Below are positions 44,501 through 51,575 of a stretch of 64,000 nucleotides of DNA, in pieces. The DNA comes from Mucilaginibacter yixingensis (GTDB lineage Bacteria; Bacteroidota; Bacteroidia; Sphingobacteriales; Sphingobacteriaceae). Location of the stretch: contig NZ_CP160205.1 of the NCBI RefSeq assembly GCF_041080815.1, positions 2,046,001-2,110,000 on the forward strand. The letters are read 5' to 3'. Under the pieces are notes generated by a model. That model worked only from the letters and a program-made list of their open reading frames with translations. It did no database searches and was not told the origin of the DNA. Numbering within the stretch: the stretch's first letter is position 1; every line of letters starts with the position of its first letter. Position numbers and translations under genes: made by a program.

Positions 44501-45271
44501 ATCGCCTCCACGTACAAAATTATAGTCGCTTTGTACCTGGTAAGGACTAATAACACGCGAGTGCGGGCCAAATTGATCAAGGCCGCTATCATACACATTG
44601 GCAACGTTACCCGGTGCAGATTGCTGCTTAACCAATTCTCCGTTTACATAAAAGCGTACACCTTCTGTCTCGTCCCATGACAGGGCCAGGTGGATCCATT
44701 GATCTGCTTTGGGGAAAACATTCATGAAATAGGATACCCTTGTACGCGATAACCCAATGTCGGTAACGAAAGCATCAAACCCCGAACCATTGTAGTCTAT
44801 GCGGAGCCACACCATATCCCAGCTGGAGTGATCGGCATAGCCAACCCTGAAAACCGGAAATTGTGTAGGTCCCACTGGGTAACCTGAACGCCAGAAAAAA
44901 GATAAAGTACCACGCTGGGTATAAATATTTCCGGGTGCCCAGTAGGTCATCTGTTCATTATCGCCTGCTTCAAAACCAGAGCCTTTTGCCCCCGTTGGAA
45001 TTACCTTAACATCACGCAGAAAATTAGGCTGGGTTTGACCGCCCGCCGCAAAATCTGCATCGAACTGTTTATCGCCCGACAGATAAAAAAGCAGCCCGGG
45101 TTCATTGCTCTTTTGGGGATTAACAGCCTGGCCCGCCATTGTTTGCCGGGGATTCTCAGATGCAGACTGCGCATGAGCAAAAAGGTACGTTATAAATTGC
45201 AGTAAAAAAATCAACACAACAGGTCTAAAAAGCTGACCTTTAACCCAATAAAGCGTTGTAACTTTTTTCAT
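41510..45271 (-). CDS. Large secreted LamG-domain protein of the PUL, probable carbohydrate-active enzyme
   Basis: A 1253-aa protein with an N-terminal signal (FRPVVLIFLLQFITYLFAHA ends near residue 35). Residues about 55-275 form a LamG/concanavalin-like domain (GTLSFFWRSGYPVG, WIHLALSWDETEGVRFYVNG, DIDELRIYDRML). The centre has a beta part and then a helical, alpha/alpha-toroid-like region with GEFGGGLSDDDDWTNTFPG, HSYEDGNEAVGQLQLLDYGN and STDEPWQWSLPRSYN, as in helical-toroid lyases or hydrolases. The C-terminus is a CARDB-like beta domain (VDLGIAPTDVKINGNELTVR). I do not recognise a named CAZy family. It lies upstream of the HTCS gene in the PUL and probably acts on the PUL's polysaccharide. 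Confidence 0.75.
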   Translation of the reverse strand: MKKVTTLYWVKGQLFRPVVLIFLLQFITYLFAHAQSASENPRQTMAGQAVNPQKSNEPGLLFYLSGDKQFDADFAAGGQTQPNFLRDVKVIPTGAKGSGFEAGDNEQMTYWAPGNIYTQRGTLSFFWRSGYPVGPTQFPVFRVGYADHSSWDMVWLRIDYNGSGFDAFVTDIGLSRTRVSYFMNVFPKADQWIHLALSWDETEGVRFYVNGELVKQQSAPGNVANVYDSGLDQFGPHSRVISPYQVQSDYNFVRGGDIDELRIYDRMLSDDNIKQLSKNEIPKNIPPLARDLDDRKWRDEWWTRNGWNLPNKAPKPLSSQNVAVRKVEIHEVEDVRRWNWKATDGIRETTWPGVYNMSRLPGRYDYFTLPDWDTYSVSGQSVKFILPDEPWNHVEIWGKAWGQLTMERATLPDTTFAKRTQQQIKSYHDLDYAMQGGKLRFDNALKEEPIGELSVYNVSEGKAPEGRLTETFTLAPAPKNTGNKGLDEIAAFVNGRYPIDEATKMVGILPGTAAPDNPEPVVQHSLPFIHLMIPYGNHPDNGLDGVEIELPALPVKATHDGLFPMNIRVKDPLWQMRDLADFSFSVKPNEAHTLWIDTRDRVLPEGHALYISLAGAGADLTPALLKGAHIRLIYKSKKEATPEHELDRFTQARDLYGSTVEERPTSPKLNLTNRFNADLYDLFKVSPDYWLGKAYKYAYTGNVNDRPEYKIPEAPAGVPKWAFLQTEYLKHLATLINYYIDKRQIANGEFGGGLSDDDDWTNTFPGTALMGIEPDKTLKSLRSMMSGFFNNERSPYDAPLRQPSLPLFTNGISTIQADYLHSYEDGNEAVGQLQLLDYGNPTYINKGMAISKQMLERVTQINPAGHRHFVSRYYSGTTISTDEPWQWSLPRSYNQLHSSYLLSLYNGSPKLQKMLVEIADGLLAHTDANGNIYTEINFSTDKTRGQTGASGVMQVFKAAYDITGDKKYLLNSKRKESDTRNLNMDSLATRYTERIKDLAAREFINTVGPVWIDRIVAPDNDIQTDRLGGVALTRMTNIYPQHFVSWRIDQPAGYQSLAVFVNQASNTNISVVAYNLDQQVVSADMSVWNIKPGKWKITQGIDNNNDQQIDGKPMVKTVSLIPGESLKLNFPSRKNAIIKLELLQEDKVPVNKRVDLGIAPTDVKINGNELTVRIYNVGSVDAPATTLSVKDAKGLLVSTVSVPPIKAPVDLLPKWADLTIKVPVGTNLNSGSVQLDPEKKLLQITRLNDMVSW

Positions 45272-45642
45272 GAAGCGATAAATAAGGGGTATATAATTGG
45301 TAACCGAACCAGACGCGGTAATAATAAATCTAAAATAGAATAATTTAATAAAGGTGATTGCTGATATTAATAAAGTTACATAAGCCCCAACACCTTTTAG
45401 TACGATGTCGGTGCTCAGGCCGGTGGGAGATAGGCCCGCCGCGATAATAGCAGATTCGCTGCCATTTGTATATCTCGGAGTCTGGTCTGGTTTTGAGTGA
45501 TTTAAGCTCCTGGCTGTGATTGGGTTTTCGAATTCTCAGTATGTCGCGAATTCTGGCATATTCGTCTACATCAAAACGGTATAGCAAGTAGTATAATAAT
45601 TTTGTTACCTGAGCTTTAATATAACAATAGTTAGTCTATGGA
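45272..45642. other. Intergenic region with a possible decayed gene on the minus strand
   Basis: An 80-codon minus frame (45345-45587) starts MLYRFDVDEYARIRDILRIR, which resembles the tail of an MFS/GPH transporter. A different minus frame nearby reads AAGLSPTGLSTDIVLKGVGA then YVTLLISAITFIK. The mix suggests a frameshifted remnant. I do not call a gene. Confidence 0.3.
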
Positions 45643-45674
45643 TTTGGTAGATTAAATTTAATTATTTACGTTTG
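45643..45674 (+). promoter_or_regulatory. Consensus Bacteroidota promoter of the sulfur operon
   Basis: TTTG at 45643-45646 and TACGTTTG at 45667-45674 are separated by exactly 20 bp, a full match to the TTTG / TAnnTTTG promoter. Transcription should start near 45680, about 20 nt before the ATG of the Cys-rich leader ORF and about 350 nt before the SusC start. Confidence 0.8.
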
Positions 45675-45701
45675 CCTCATCAATTAAGATAAACAACGGC
45701 A

Positions 45702-45797
45702 ATGGAAGCTACTTTTCACAAAAAACAGGTTGCTAAAAAACAAGCAAACCGAATGTGCATCATGCCCATGATGTGCAAAGCCTGCTGTTGTTGCTAA
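45702..45797 (+). CDS. 31-aa cysteine-rich leader peptide (candidate attenuator)
   Basis: The ORF begins MEATFHKKQVAKKQANR and ends MCIMPMMCKACCCC followed by TAA. Six of the last thirteen residues are Cys, with four consecutive Cys codons (TGC TGT TGT TGC) directly before the stop. It begins about 20 nt downstream of the predicted transcription start and about 240 nt before the SusC start. That layout, and a sulfur-related operon containing a tRNA-Cys gene, fits a leader peptide whose translation stalls when Cys-tRNA is scarce, as in amino-acid attenuation. A metal- or thiol-binding small protein is the alternative. No family is recognised. Confidence 0.65.
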   Translation: MEATFHKKQVAKKQANRMCIMPMMCKACCCC

Positions 45798-45901
45798 TTG
45801 CACTTTCCCCTCAATAATAGAATTTTTTTACCTGGGTAGGTTTTTTGCCTGCTTCAACTATCATCACGCGTTCTCCAAAAATGAAATCAGCATAAACTAA
45901 A

Positions 45902-45936
45902 CAAATAAAAAAACCGGTAAGGAAGCCTTACCGGTT
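45902..45936 (-). terminator. Minus-strand intrinsic terminator in the SusC leader
   Basis: A perfect 11-bp stem (AACCGGTAAGG / CCTTACCGGTT, 3-nt loop). Reading on the minus strand it is followed by TTTTTTTATTT. It would end a transcript running antisense to the SusC leader. On the plus strand the same hairpin has no T-run and may serve as a leader structure. Confidence 0.65.
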
Positions 45937-45985
45937 GTGCAATGAAGTACCGGTTACGTAACGCCAATCACTCACCGGAGGCTTC
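45912..45985 (+). promoter_or_regulatory. Leader with two mutually exclusive hairpins
   Basis: Form A pairs 45912-45922 with 45926-45936 (11 bp). Form B pairs GAAGCCTTACCGG (45922-45934) with CCGGAGGCTTC (45975-45985) through 11 pairs with a 2-nt bulge. They share bases and cannot coexist. TACCGGTT is also directly repeated (45929-45936 and 45948-45955). This is what a switchable leader between the Cys-rich ORF and the SusC start would look like. Read by eye; not energy-computed. Confidence 0.5.
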
Positions 45986-46034
45986 ATCTCAGGACAAGCA
46001 AACGAATTTTCATTTACTTAAACCCTTGCTAAAG

Positions 46035-49000
46035 ATGGACATATTTATCCGTAGCAGACAACTATTATTTTATCATTTTTTACTCTCAGCCCTTGTTTTA
46101 GTACCGCTTTTTGCCGAGGCCCAAAAAGAACCGCCACCCACTATTAACTCTAAACTGGAGGGTCAGGTACTGGATGCCAGTAACAACCAACCACTGCCCG
46201 GCGCAGTGGTAGCTATACAGGGAACCACTCACTCCGTATCAACCAACATAGAAGGCCGCTTTAATTTTGTAACCGGTCAGAAATATCCTTATACACTGGT
46301 TATTACTTTTATAGGATATGAGAAACAGGAGAAAATTGCCAACGGCAGCCCGGTAACCATCTACTTAAAACCCGAAACCAAACAGCTGAATGATGTGGTT
46401 GTGGTAGGTTACGGTACCCAAACCCGTAAATCGCTCATTAGCTCGGTAAGCAGTATTAAGACTGATGAGGTACGCGATAAACCGCAAGCCACCTTCGCCC
46501 AGCAATTACAGGGTAAAGCATCTGGTCTTCAGGTAAGTGCCTCTACCGGCATCCCGGGTGATGGTATGTTTATCCGCATCCGTGGTACCACTTCTATCAA
46601 CGCCAGTAATGACCCGCTTTATGTAATTGACGGGGTATATGTAAACAGTACATCGCTGCAGCACATCACTACCCAGGGGCAGGCCAGCAGTCCGCTGTCT
46701 GACATTAATCCCGATGATATTGAGAGCATTTCTGTATTGAAGGATGCCGATGCAACTGCCATATACGGCGCCCGTGCTGCCAACGGTGTCATTGTAATTA
46801 CCACCAAACGCGGTAAAAAGAACAGCTCGCCAAAGGTTAACCTGAGTACTTATTTCGGTGGAGCCTGGGCCCCTAAACTGTGGGATCTGGTAACCGGTCC
46901 GCAGCATGCGGAGCTGGTTAACGAGTTTTACCGTAACTCAGAGGCTGATGCTATTGCTGCCGGCAATGCCACCGCCGCCGCGACCTATAAATATCAACCC
47001 TTCCGCGCGCTGACTGATAACCCGACAGCCACACCTGCACCGCGCGGACTGCCGCAGGACCAGCCTACGTATGATCGACTGCATGAGGCTTTCCGCACCG
47101 GTTTCCTGCAAAACTATAACGCTTCTATTTCTGGCGGCAATGGTGGTACTACCTATTACATCGGTGGTGGCTTGAACAAACAACAGGCAGATTTAAAGAC
47201 TGATGACTACCGCAGAGCCAGCTTCAAGGTAAATATCGATCAGCAGATTGGTAGTTTCCTGACAGTGGGAACCAGCAATACGCTTACCCAAACCTACCGT
47301 ACCCTTGCCCGTGTGGGCGACGGGCCTCAAGGCGGTATCCTGCAATCGGCACTGCATACACCAACTTATCTGCCGGAGTATAATGCCGATGGTTCGCCCG
47401 CTAAATGGGCCGGTTTTGATAACCTGCAGGTATTGTTGAACAATACCAACATGCACTCAACCAGTAACCGCATCATCAGTAATGTTTATGGTGAAGCTAA
47501 GCTGGGTAAAGACTTTAAATTCCGCACCAGCTGGAGCATTGACTTTAATAACTATAACGAGTTTCAGTACTGGAACAGTTTAACCAATCTGGGTGCAGCT
47601 AATAAAAACCTCGGTACATCAGGCGTAACTAATAATACCATCTGGACCGATGAGCAGACGCTAAACTATAACCACGTATTTGGTAAAAGCACCGTTGGCG
47701 CTTTAGTGGGTAACTCTCTACAGGGGACAGTTAACACCTACACCCAGGCTCAGGGTACCAGCTTCCCGAATGATTCTTTTCAACAGATCCAGTCGGCGGC
47801 GGTTACAACAGCAACCGGGAGCGAAACGCGTTCAAACCTGTCGTCATTTTTTGGCCGGGTAAACTATAACTATGCTAGCAAATATTATATAGAGGCCAGC
47901 GCCCGTTATGACGGCTCTTCGCGTTTTGGTGCTAACCATCAGTTTGGTTTCTTTCCTTCTGCCGGCATTGCCTGGCGCGCAAAAGAGGAAGATTTCCTGA
48001 AGAATGTTGAGGCCATCAACGATCTGAAATTCCGTGCCAGCATTGGTGTTACGGGTAATCAGAATGGTATTAATGATTTTGCATCGCGCGGCTTGTGGGG
48101 TGCAGGTGCCAACTACCTGAGCAGTCCTGGTATTACCGCCCAGCAACTGGCCAATCCGGATTTGAAATGGGAGAGTACCCGTCAGTCTAACATCGGTATT
48201 GATCTGAGCTTATTTAATGATCGTTTAACCTTGAGCGGCGATGTGTATGATAAATACACCAGCAACCTGCTGTTAAATCTGCCATTGTCATCAAGCAGTG
48301 GCTTTACCTCAATCCTGGCTAATGCCGGCGAGATCAGCAACCGTGGTTTTGAGTTCAGCATCAGCAGTACTAACATCAAGAAAGACCATTTCTCATGGAG
48401 TACCGATTTCAACTTCTCACGCAACGTCAACAAAATTGAAAAACTGCCAACGCCGGTAGTTGCTGCCTATGCTGCCGAACGCATGGTACAAGGGCAGTCA
48501 ATGTACACCTTCTATGCCTACAAACAATTGTACGTAGATCCGCAAACAGGTAACGCTGTTTATGACGACTACGATCATGATGGCAAGATCACGTCAAATG
48601 ATCTGGAACCGGTGGGCAACGCACTGCCTAAATTTACAGCCGGTCTAACCAACAGTTTCCGTTACCGTGCCTTTGACCTGTCGGTGTTTTTTAACATTGT
48701 TTATGGTAACAAGGTCTACAATAACAACGACTATTTTCTGGAAGGCGGCGGTACGCGTGATGCCAATCGCGCCATGGATACCCGTCAGCTAGAACGCTGG
48801 CAAAAACCAGGCGACATTACCGATATGCCACGCCTCACAGCGCTGAACAATAACTACACGCTGAGCCCTACTACCCGCAATATTGAGGATGGCTCTTTCC
48901 TGCGCCTGGATAACGCCACGCTAGGTTATACAATACCTAAAAGCCTTACTCAGCGCATTGGCATTGCATCAGTGCGGGTATATGTAACCGGCACAAATCT

Positions 49001-49133
49001 GTGGCTGTGGACCAAATACAGAGGTCCGGACCCGGAGATCAACGTGTCATCATCGCAAACCGTGCTGGGCTATGATTTGGGCACACCGCCGTTGCCGCGC
49101 ACCATTCAGGCCGGCGCTAATATTTCTTTCTAA
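46035..49133 (+). CDS. SusC/RagA-type TonB-linked transporter of the sulfur operon
   Basis: A 1032-aa transporter. The ATG at 46035 gives a signal peptide (MDIFIRSRQLLFYHFLLSAL ending FAEAQ). The frame is open from 45942, but those 31 codons have no signal character and overlap the leader structure. The carboxypeptidase-like domain (LEGQVLDASNNQPLPGAVVA), the linker LNDVVVVGYGTQTRK and the plug (ATFAQQLQGKASGLQVSAST, FIRIRGTTSI, PLYVIDGVYVN) precede the barrel, which ends RTIQAGANISF. It should import a substrate too large for porins. Since the rest of the operon handles sulfur, that substrate is probably sulfur-containing (inference). SusD follows 18 bases later. Confidence 0.95.
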   Translation: MDIFIRSRQLLFYHFLLSALVLVPLFAEAQKEPPPTINSKLEGQVLDASNNQPLPGAVVAIQGTTHSVSTNIEGRFNFVTGQKYPYTLVITFIGYEKQEKIANGSPVTIYLKPETKQLNDVVVVGYGTQTRKSLISSVSSIKTDEVRDKPQATFAQQLQGKASGLQVSASTGIPGDGMFIRIRGTTSINASNDPLYVIDGVYVNSTSLQHITTQGQASSPLSDINPDDIESISVLKDADATAIYGARAANGVIVITTKRGKKNSSPKVNLSTYFGGAWAPKLWDLVTGPQHAELVNEFYRNSEADAIAAGNATAAATYKYQPFRALTDNPTATPAPRGLPQDQPTYDRLHEAFRTGFLQNYNASISGGNGGTTYYIGGGLNKQQADLKTDDYRRASFKVNIDQQIGSFLTVGTSNTLTQTYRTLARVGDGPQGGILQSALHTPTYLPEYNADGSPAKWAGFDNLQVLLNNTNMHSTSNRIISNVYGEAKLGKDFKFRTSWSIDFNNYNEFQYWNSLTNLGAANKNLGTSGVTNNTIWTDEQTLNYNHVFGKSTVGALVGNSLQGTVNTYTQAQGTSFPNDSFQQIQSAAVTTATGSETRSNLSSFFGRVNYNYASKYYIEASARYDGSSRFGANHQFGFFPSAGIAWRAKEEDFLKNVEAINDLKFRASIGVTGNQNGINDFASRGLWGAGANYLSSPGITAQQLANPDLKWESTRQSNIGIDLSLFNDRLTLSGDVYDKYTSNLLLNLPLSSSSGFTSILANAGEISNRGFEFSISSTNIKKDHFSWSTDFNFSRNVNKIEKLPTPVVAAYAAERMVQGQSMYTFYAYKQLYVDPQTGNAVYDDYDHDGKITSNDLEPVGNALPKFTAGLTNSFRYRAFDLSVFFNIVYGNKVYNNNDYFLEGGGTRDANRAMDTRQLERWQKPGDITDMPRLTALNNNYTLSPTTRNIEDGSFLRLDNATLGYTIPKSLTQRIGIASVRVYVTGTNLWLWTKYRGPDPEINVSSSQTVLGYDLGTPPLPRTIQAGANISF

Positions 49134-49151
49134 ACGACAACGATGCTAATT

Positions 49152-50510
49152 ATGAAAAAAGCAATTTCGATATTATCAGTCCTGCTCATCTTCAGCTCCT
49201 GCAAAAAATACCTGGAGGTGCAGCCGCAACTACAGGTAGACCAGTCGCAGGCCATTGTTGATGCCGGTACGGCTGCCACCGCTGCCAACGGTTTGCTTAA
49301 TACGCTGGCCAGCAATAGTTACTATGGTTCAAACTTCCAGGCGCTATCTTATTTATCTGGTGGTGATATTCAGTGGACCGGCTCGCAGGCCGATCCGAGT
49401 GAGATTACCAAGCATATCACCTCGGCAACCAATGGCTACGTACAGTCGGCGTGGACGGCTATTTATAAAACCATTTCGCAAGCCAACTATGTTTTAGACA
49501 AGGTACCGGGTATTAAAGATCCATTATTTACCACGGCTCAACGTAACCAATATCTGGGTGAGGCCTACTTCATCCGTGCGCTGGCCTATTTTGATTTGGC
49601 TCGCGGTTGGGGAGGCGTACAGTTGGTACTGAAGCCAACCTATTCGTCAACAGATAATACCAACATCCCGCGCAGCAGCCTGGCCGATACTTATGCTCAG
49701 GTGCTGAAAGACCTGAACGCAGCAGAAGCACTGGTGCCTACAACGCTGAACCGTAACCGGGTTAGTGTTAAAACCGTACAGGCGCTCAAGGCCCGTTACT
49801 ACCTGTACCAGAAACAATGGGCCGATGCTGAGCAATACGCAACGCTGGTTATCAATGATACCAATTATGGTTTGGTATCGCCATATAGCAGCTTTTTTGC
49901 CAACAACGCGGTGGCTACCAAAGAGTCGGTTTTTGAGCTGGCTTACTCGTCATCAAACACTAACGGGCACAGCAACTGGTGGTTGCCGCCGGCGCTGGGT
50001 GGCCGACGTGAGTGGGCACCTAATGATGCGCTTGTTGCCTTGTTGAATGATCCGACAGTAGGTGGCAACCGCAGTGCGCTGATTGCCCGGACTGCAGCCC
50101 CGGGTAACCTGTGGTATGGCCAAATGTATTACCGTACGCCGGTGGGTACAGATCCGGCTTATGTTATCCGTATTGCGGAGCTGTACTTTATCCGTTCTGA
50201 GGCCCGCGCTTACCAGGGCAAGCTGATAGGTACCGGCAGTGCACAGGAAGATCTGAACGCAGTGCGTGCCCGTGCAGGCATTTTGCCAAGCACTGCGGCA
50301 ACGCTGAGCGATATCCTATTGGCGCTGGAAAAAGAACGCCAGGTAGAATTTCCTTTTGAGAGCGACCGCTGGTTTAACCTGGTGCGTACAGACAGGGCAC
50401 AAACAGTATTGAGTTTACCTGATAAGCATCTGTACCTGTTCCCAATCCCTTACAACGAAACGCTGGTAGACCCTAATCTGGCCGGTACTAACAGAAACCC
50501 TGGTTATTAA
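49152..50510 (+). CDS. SusD/RagB-family lipoprotein of the sulfur operon
   Basis: A 452-aa SusD protein. The ATG at 49152 starts MKKAISILSVLLIFSSCKKY with lipobox Cys at residue 17; an in-frame ATG at 49143 is less likely. Family features include LGEAYFIRALAYFDLARGWG, VQALKARYYLYQKQWADAEQ and ALEKERQVEFPFESDRWFNL, with the classic ending TNRNPGY. It should cap the SusC barrel encoded before it and bind the incoming ligand. Relative to the PUL SusD it is shorter, and no carbohydrate enzyme is in the operon, so the ligand need not be a glycan. Confidence 0.95.
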   Translation: MKKAISILSVLLIFSSCKKYLEVQPQLQVDQSQAIVDAGTAATAANGLLNTLASNSYYGSNFQALSYLSGGDIQWTGSQADPSEITKHITSATNGYVQSAWTAIYKTISQANYVLDKVPGIKDPLFTTAQRNQYLGEAYFIRALAYFDLARGWGGVQLVLKPTYSSTDNTNIPRSSLADTYAQVLKDLNAAEALVPTTLNRNRVSVKTVQALKARYYLYQKQWADAEQYATLVINDTNYGLVSPYSSFFANNAVATKESVFELAYSSSNTNGHSNWWLPPALGGRREWAPNDALVALLNDPTVGGNRSALIARTAAPGNLWYGQMYYRTPVGTDPAYVIRIAELYFIRSEARAYQGKLIGTGSAQEDLNAVRARAGILPSTAATLSDILLALEKERQVEFPFESDRWFNLVRTDRAQTVLSLPDKHLYLFPIPYNETLVDPNLAGTNRNPGY

Positions 50511-50528
50511 TCATCAACAATACCCGAT

Positions 50529-51470
50529 ATGAAAAAATTAACAAGTTTATTGGTTTTAATGGCTGCAGGGCTGATGGCCTTTGCGCAACAATCGCCTATC
50601 ACGGTTAAAAAATCGCCAACCCGCCACGGGCCAGAGAAGGGCAGTCTGCTCATCATTGGCGGTAACGTTGGTTCTCAGCGCGATATCTGGGACAAGTTTA
50701 CCGAGCTGGCCGGTGGTAAAGACAAAGCCTTTGTGGTAGTGGTAACCACTGCTGCGGGTGATTCGGCCGCTTTTGATCAGAAAGCGGTGGATGAGGTGAA
50801 GAAACAAACCGGCATCAAAAATGCCGTGCTGCTACACACCAGCGATTTTAAAGAAGCTAACAGCGAGAAATTCATCGCTCCTATAAAAAAAGCTACCGCT
50901 GTTTACTTTGAAGGCGGCCGCCAATGGCACATTGCCGATTCATACCTCAATACGCTTACCCATCAGGCATTTATTGACCTGTTGGACAGGGGTGGGGTAA
51001 TTGCCGGTAGCTCTGCGGGCGCCAGCATCATCGGCTCGTTTTTGTGGCGTGGTGATACCAAAGGTGCGCAGGTAGAAATTGGCGATCATACCCAGGGACT
51101 GGGCTTCCTTAAAAACTCGGCTATAGACCAGCACATCCTTGTGCGCAACCGCGAGTTTGCTTTGGTTGATTTTATCCGCAAGGCACCGCAGTTAATCGGT
51201 TTGGGTTTGAACGAAGCTACCGCCGTCTTGGTACAGCGCGATACGTTGCAGGTGCTGGGCAAATCATACGTAGCTATTTATGATTACAACACTATTATTA
51301 ATAATGGCGAAAAGCACGTGGTGAATAACCGCGAAGATTTTACGGCATCAAACGGGCCATTTTTCTTCCTGGGCGCCGGGCAAAAGTATGATCTGGCTAA
51401 ACGCCAGGTAATACAGGAGCCGCGACGTAATAAAAACAATAACGTAGCAAAAACAGAATCAAGTAATTAA
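50529..51470 (+). CDS. S51-family serine peptidase, cyanophycinase-like
   Basis: A 313-aa exported peptidase: signal MKKLTSLLVLMAAGLMAFAQ, then GSLLIIGGNVGS, FVVVVTTAAGDS, FEGGRQWH (128-134) and the nucleophile motif GVIAGSSAGASIIG with Ser162. This is the Ser-dependent dipeptidase E / cyanophycinase fold. Cyanophycinases split beta-aspartyl bonds. In this sulfur context an unusual peptide or gamma/isopeptide substrate bearing Cys or a sulfonate is worth considering (inference). It starts 18 bases after the SusD stop, so it is co-transcribed. The periplasm is the likely place of action. Confidence 0.9.
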   Translation: MKKLTSLLVLMAAGLMAFAQQSPITVKKSPTRHGPEKGSLLIIGGNVGSQRDIWDKFTELAGGKDKAFVVVVTTAAGDSAAFDQKAVDEVKKQTGIKNAVLLHTSDFKEANSEKFIAPIKKATAVYFEGGRQWHIADSYLNTLTHQAFIDLLDRGGVIAGSSAGASIIGSFLWRGDTKGAQVEIGDHTQGLGFLKNSAIDQHILVRNREFALVDFIRKAPQLIGLGLNEATAVLVQRDTLQVLGKSYVAIYDYNTIINNGEKHVVNNREDFTASNGPFFFLGAGQKYDLAKRQVIQEPRRNKNNNVAKTESSN

Positions 51471-51478
51471 GGGACAAA

Positions 51479-51549
51479 GCCGGGTGACTGAGCGGTTCAG
51501 GTAGAGGTCTGCAAAACCTTTAACGGCAGTTCGAATCTGCCCCCGGCGT
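51479..51549 (+). tRNA. tRNA-Cys (anticodon GCA)
   Basis: Anticodon stem GAGGT/ACCTT encloses the loop CTGCAAA, anticodon GCA. The T arm is GGCAG-TTCGAAT-CTGCC. The acceptor has six clear pairs (GCCGGG with CCCGGC). If the usual 7-bp numbering is used, the outermost pair would be A:G. CCA is not encoded. It starts 8 bases after the peptidase stop and ends 26 bases before the DoxX gene, so it is embedded in the sulfur operon on the same strand. Confidence 0.88.
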
Positions 51550-51575
51550 CTTTTCAATACCACTATTTAACCATT

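Noticed and set aside
45942-46034. 31 extra N-terminal codons for the sulfur-operon SusC
   Set aside because: They precede a good signal peptide, and their DNA forms the leader hairpins.
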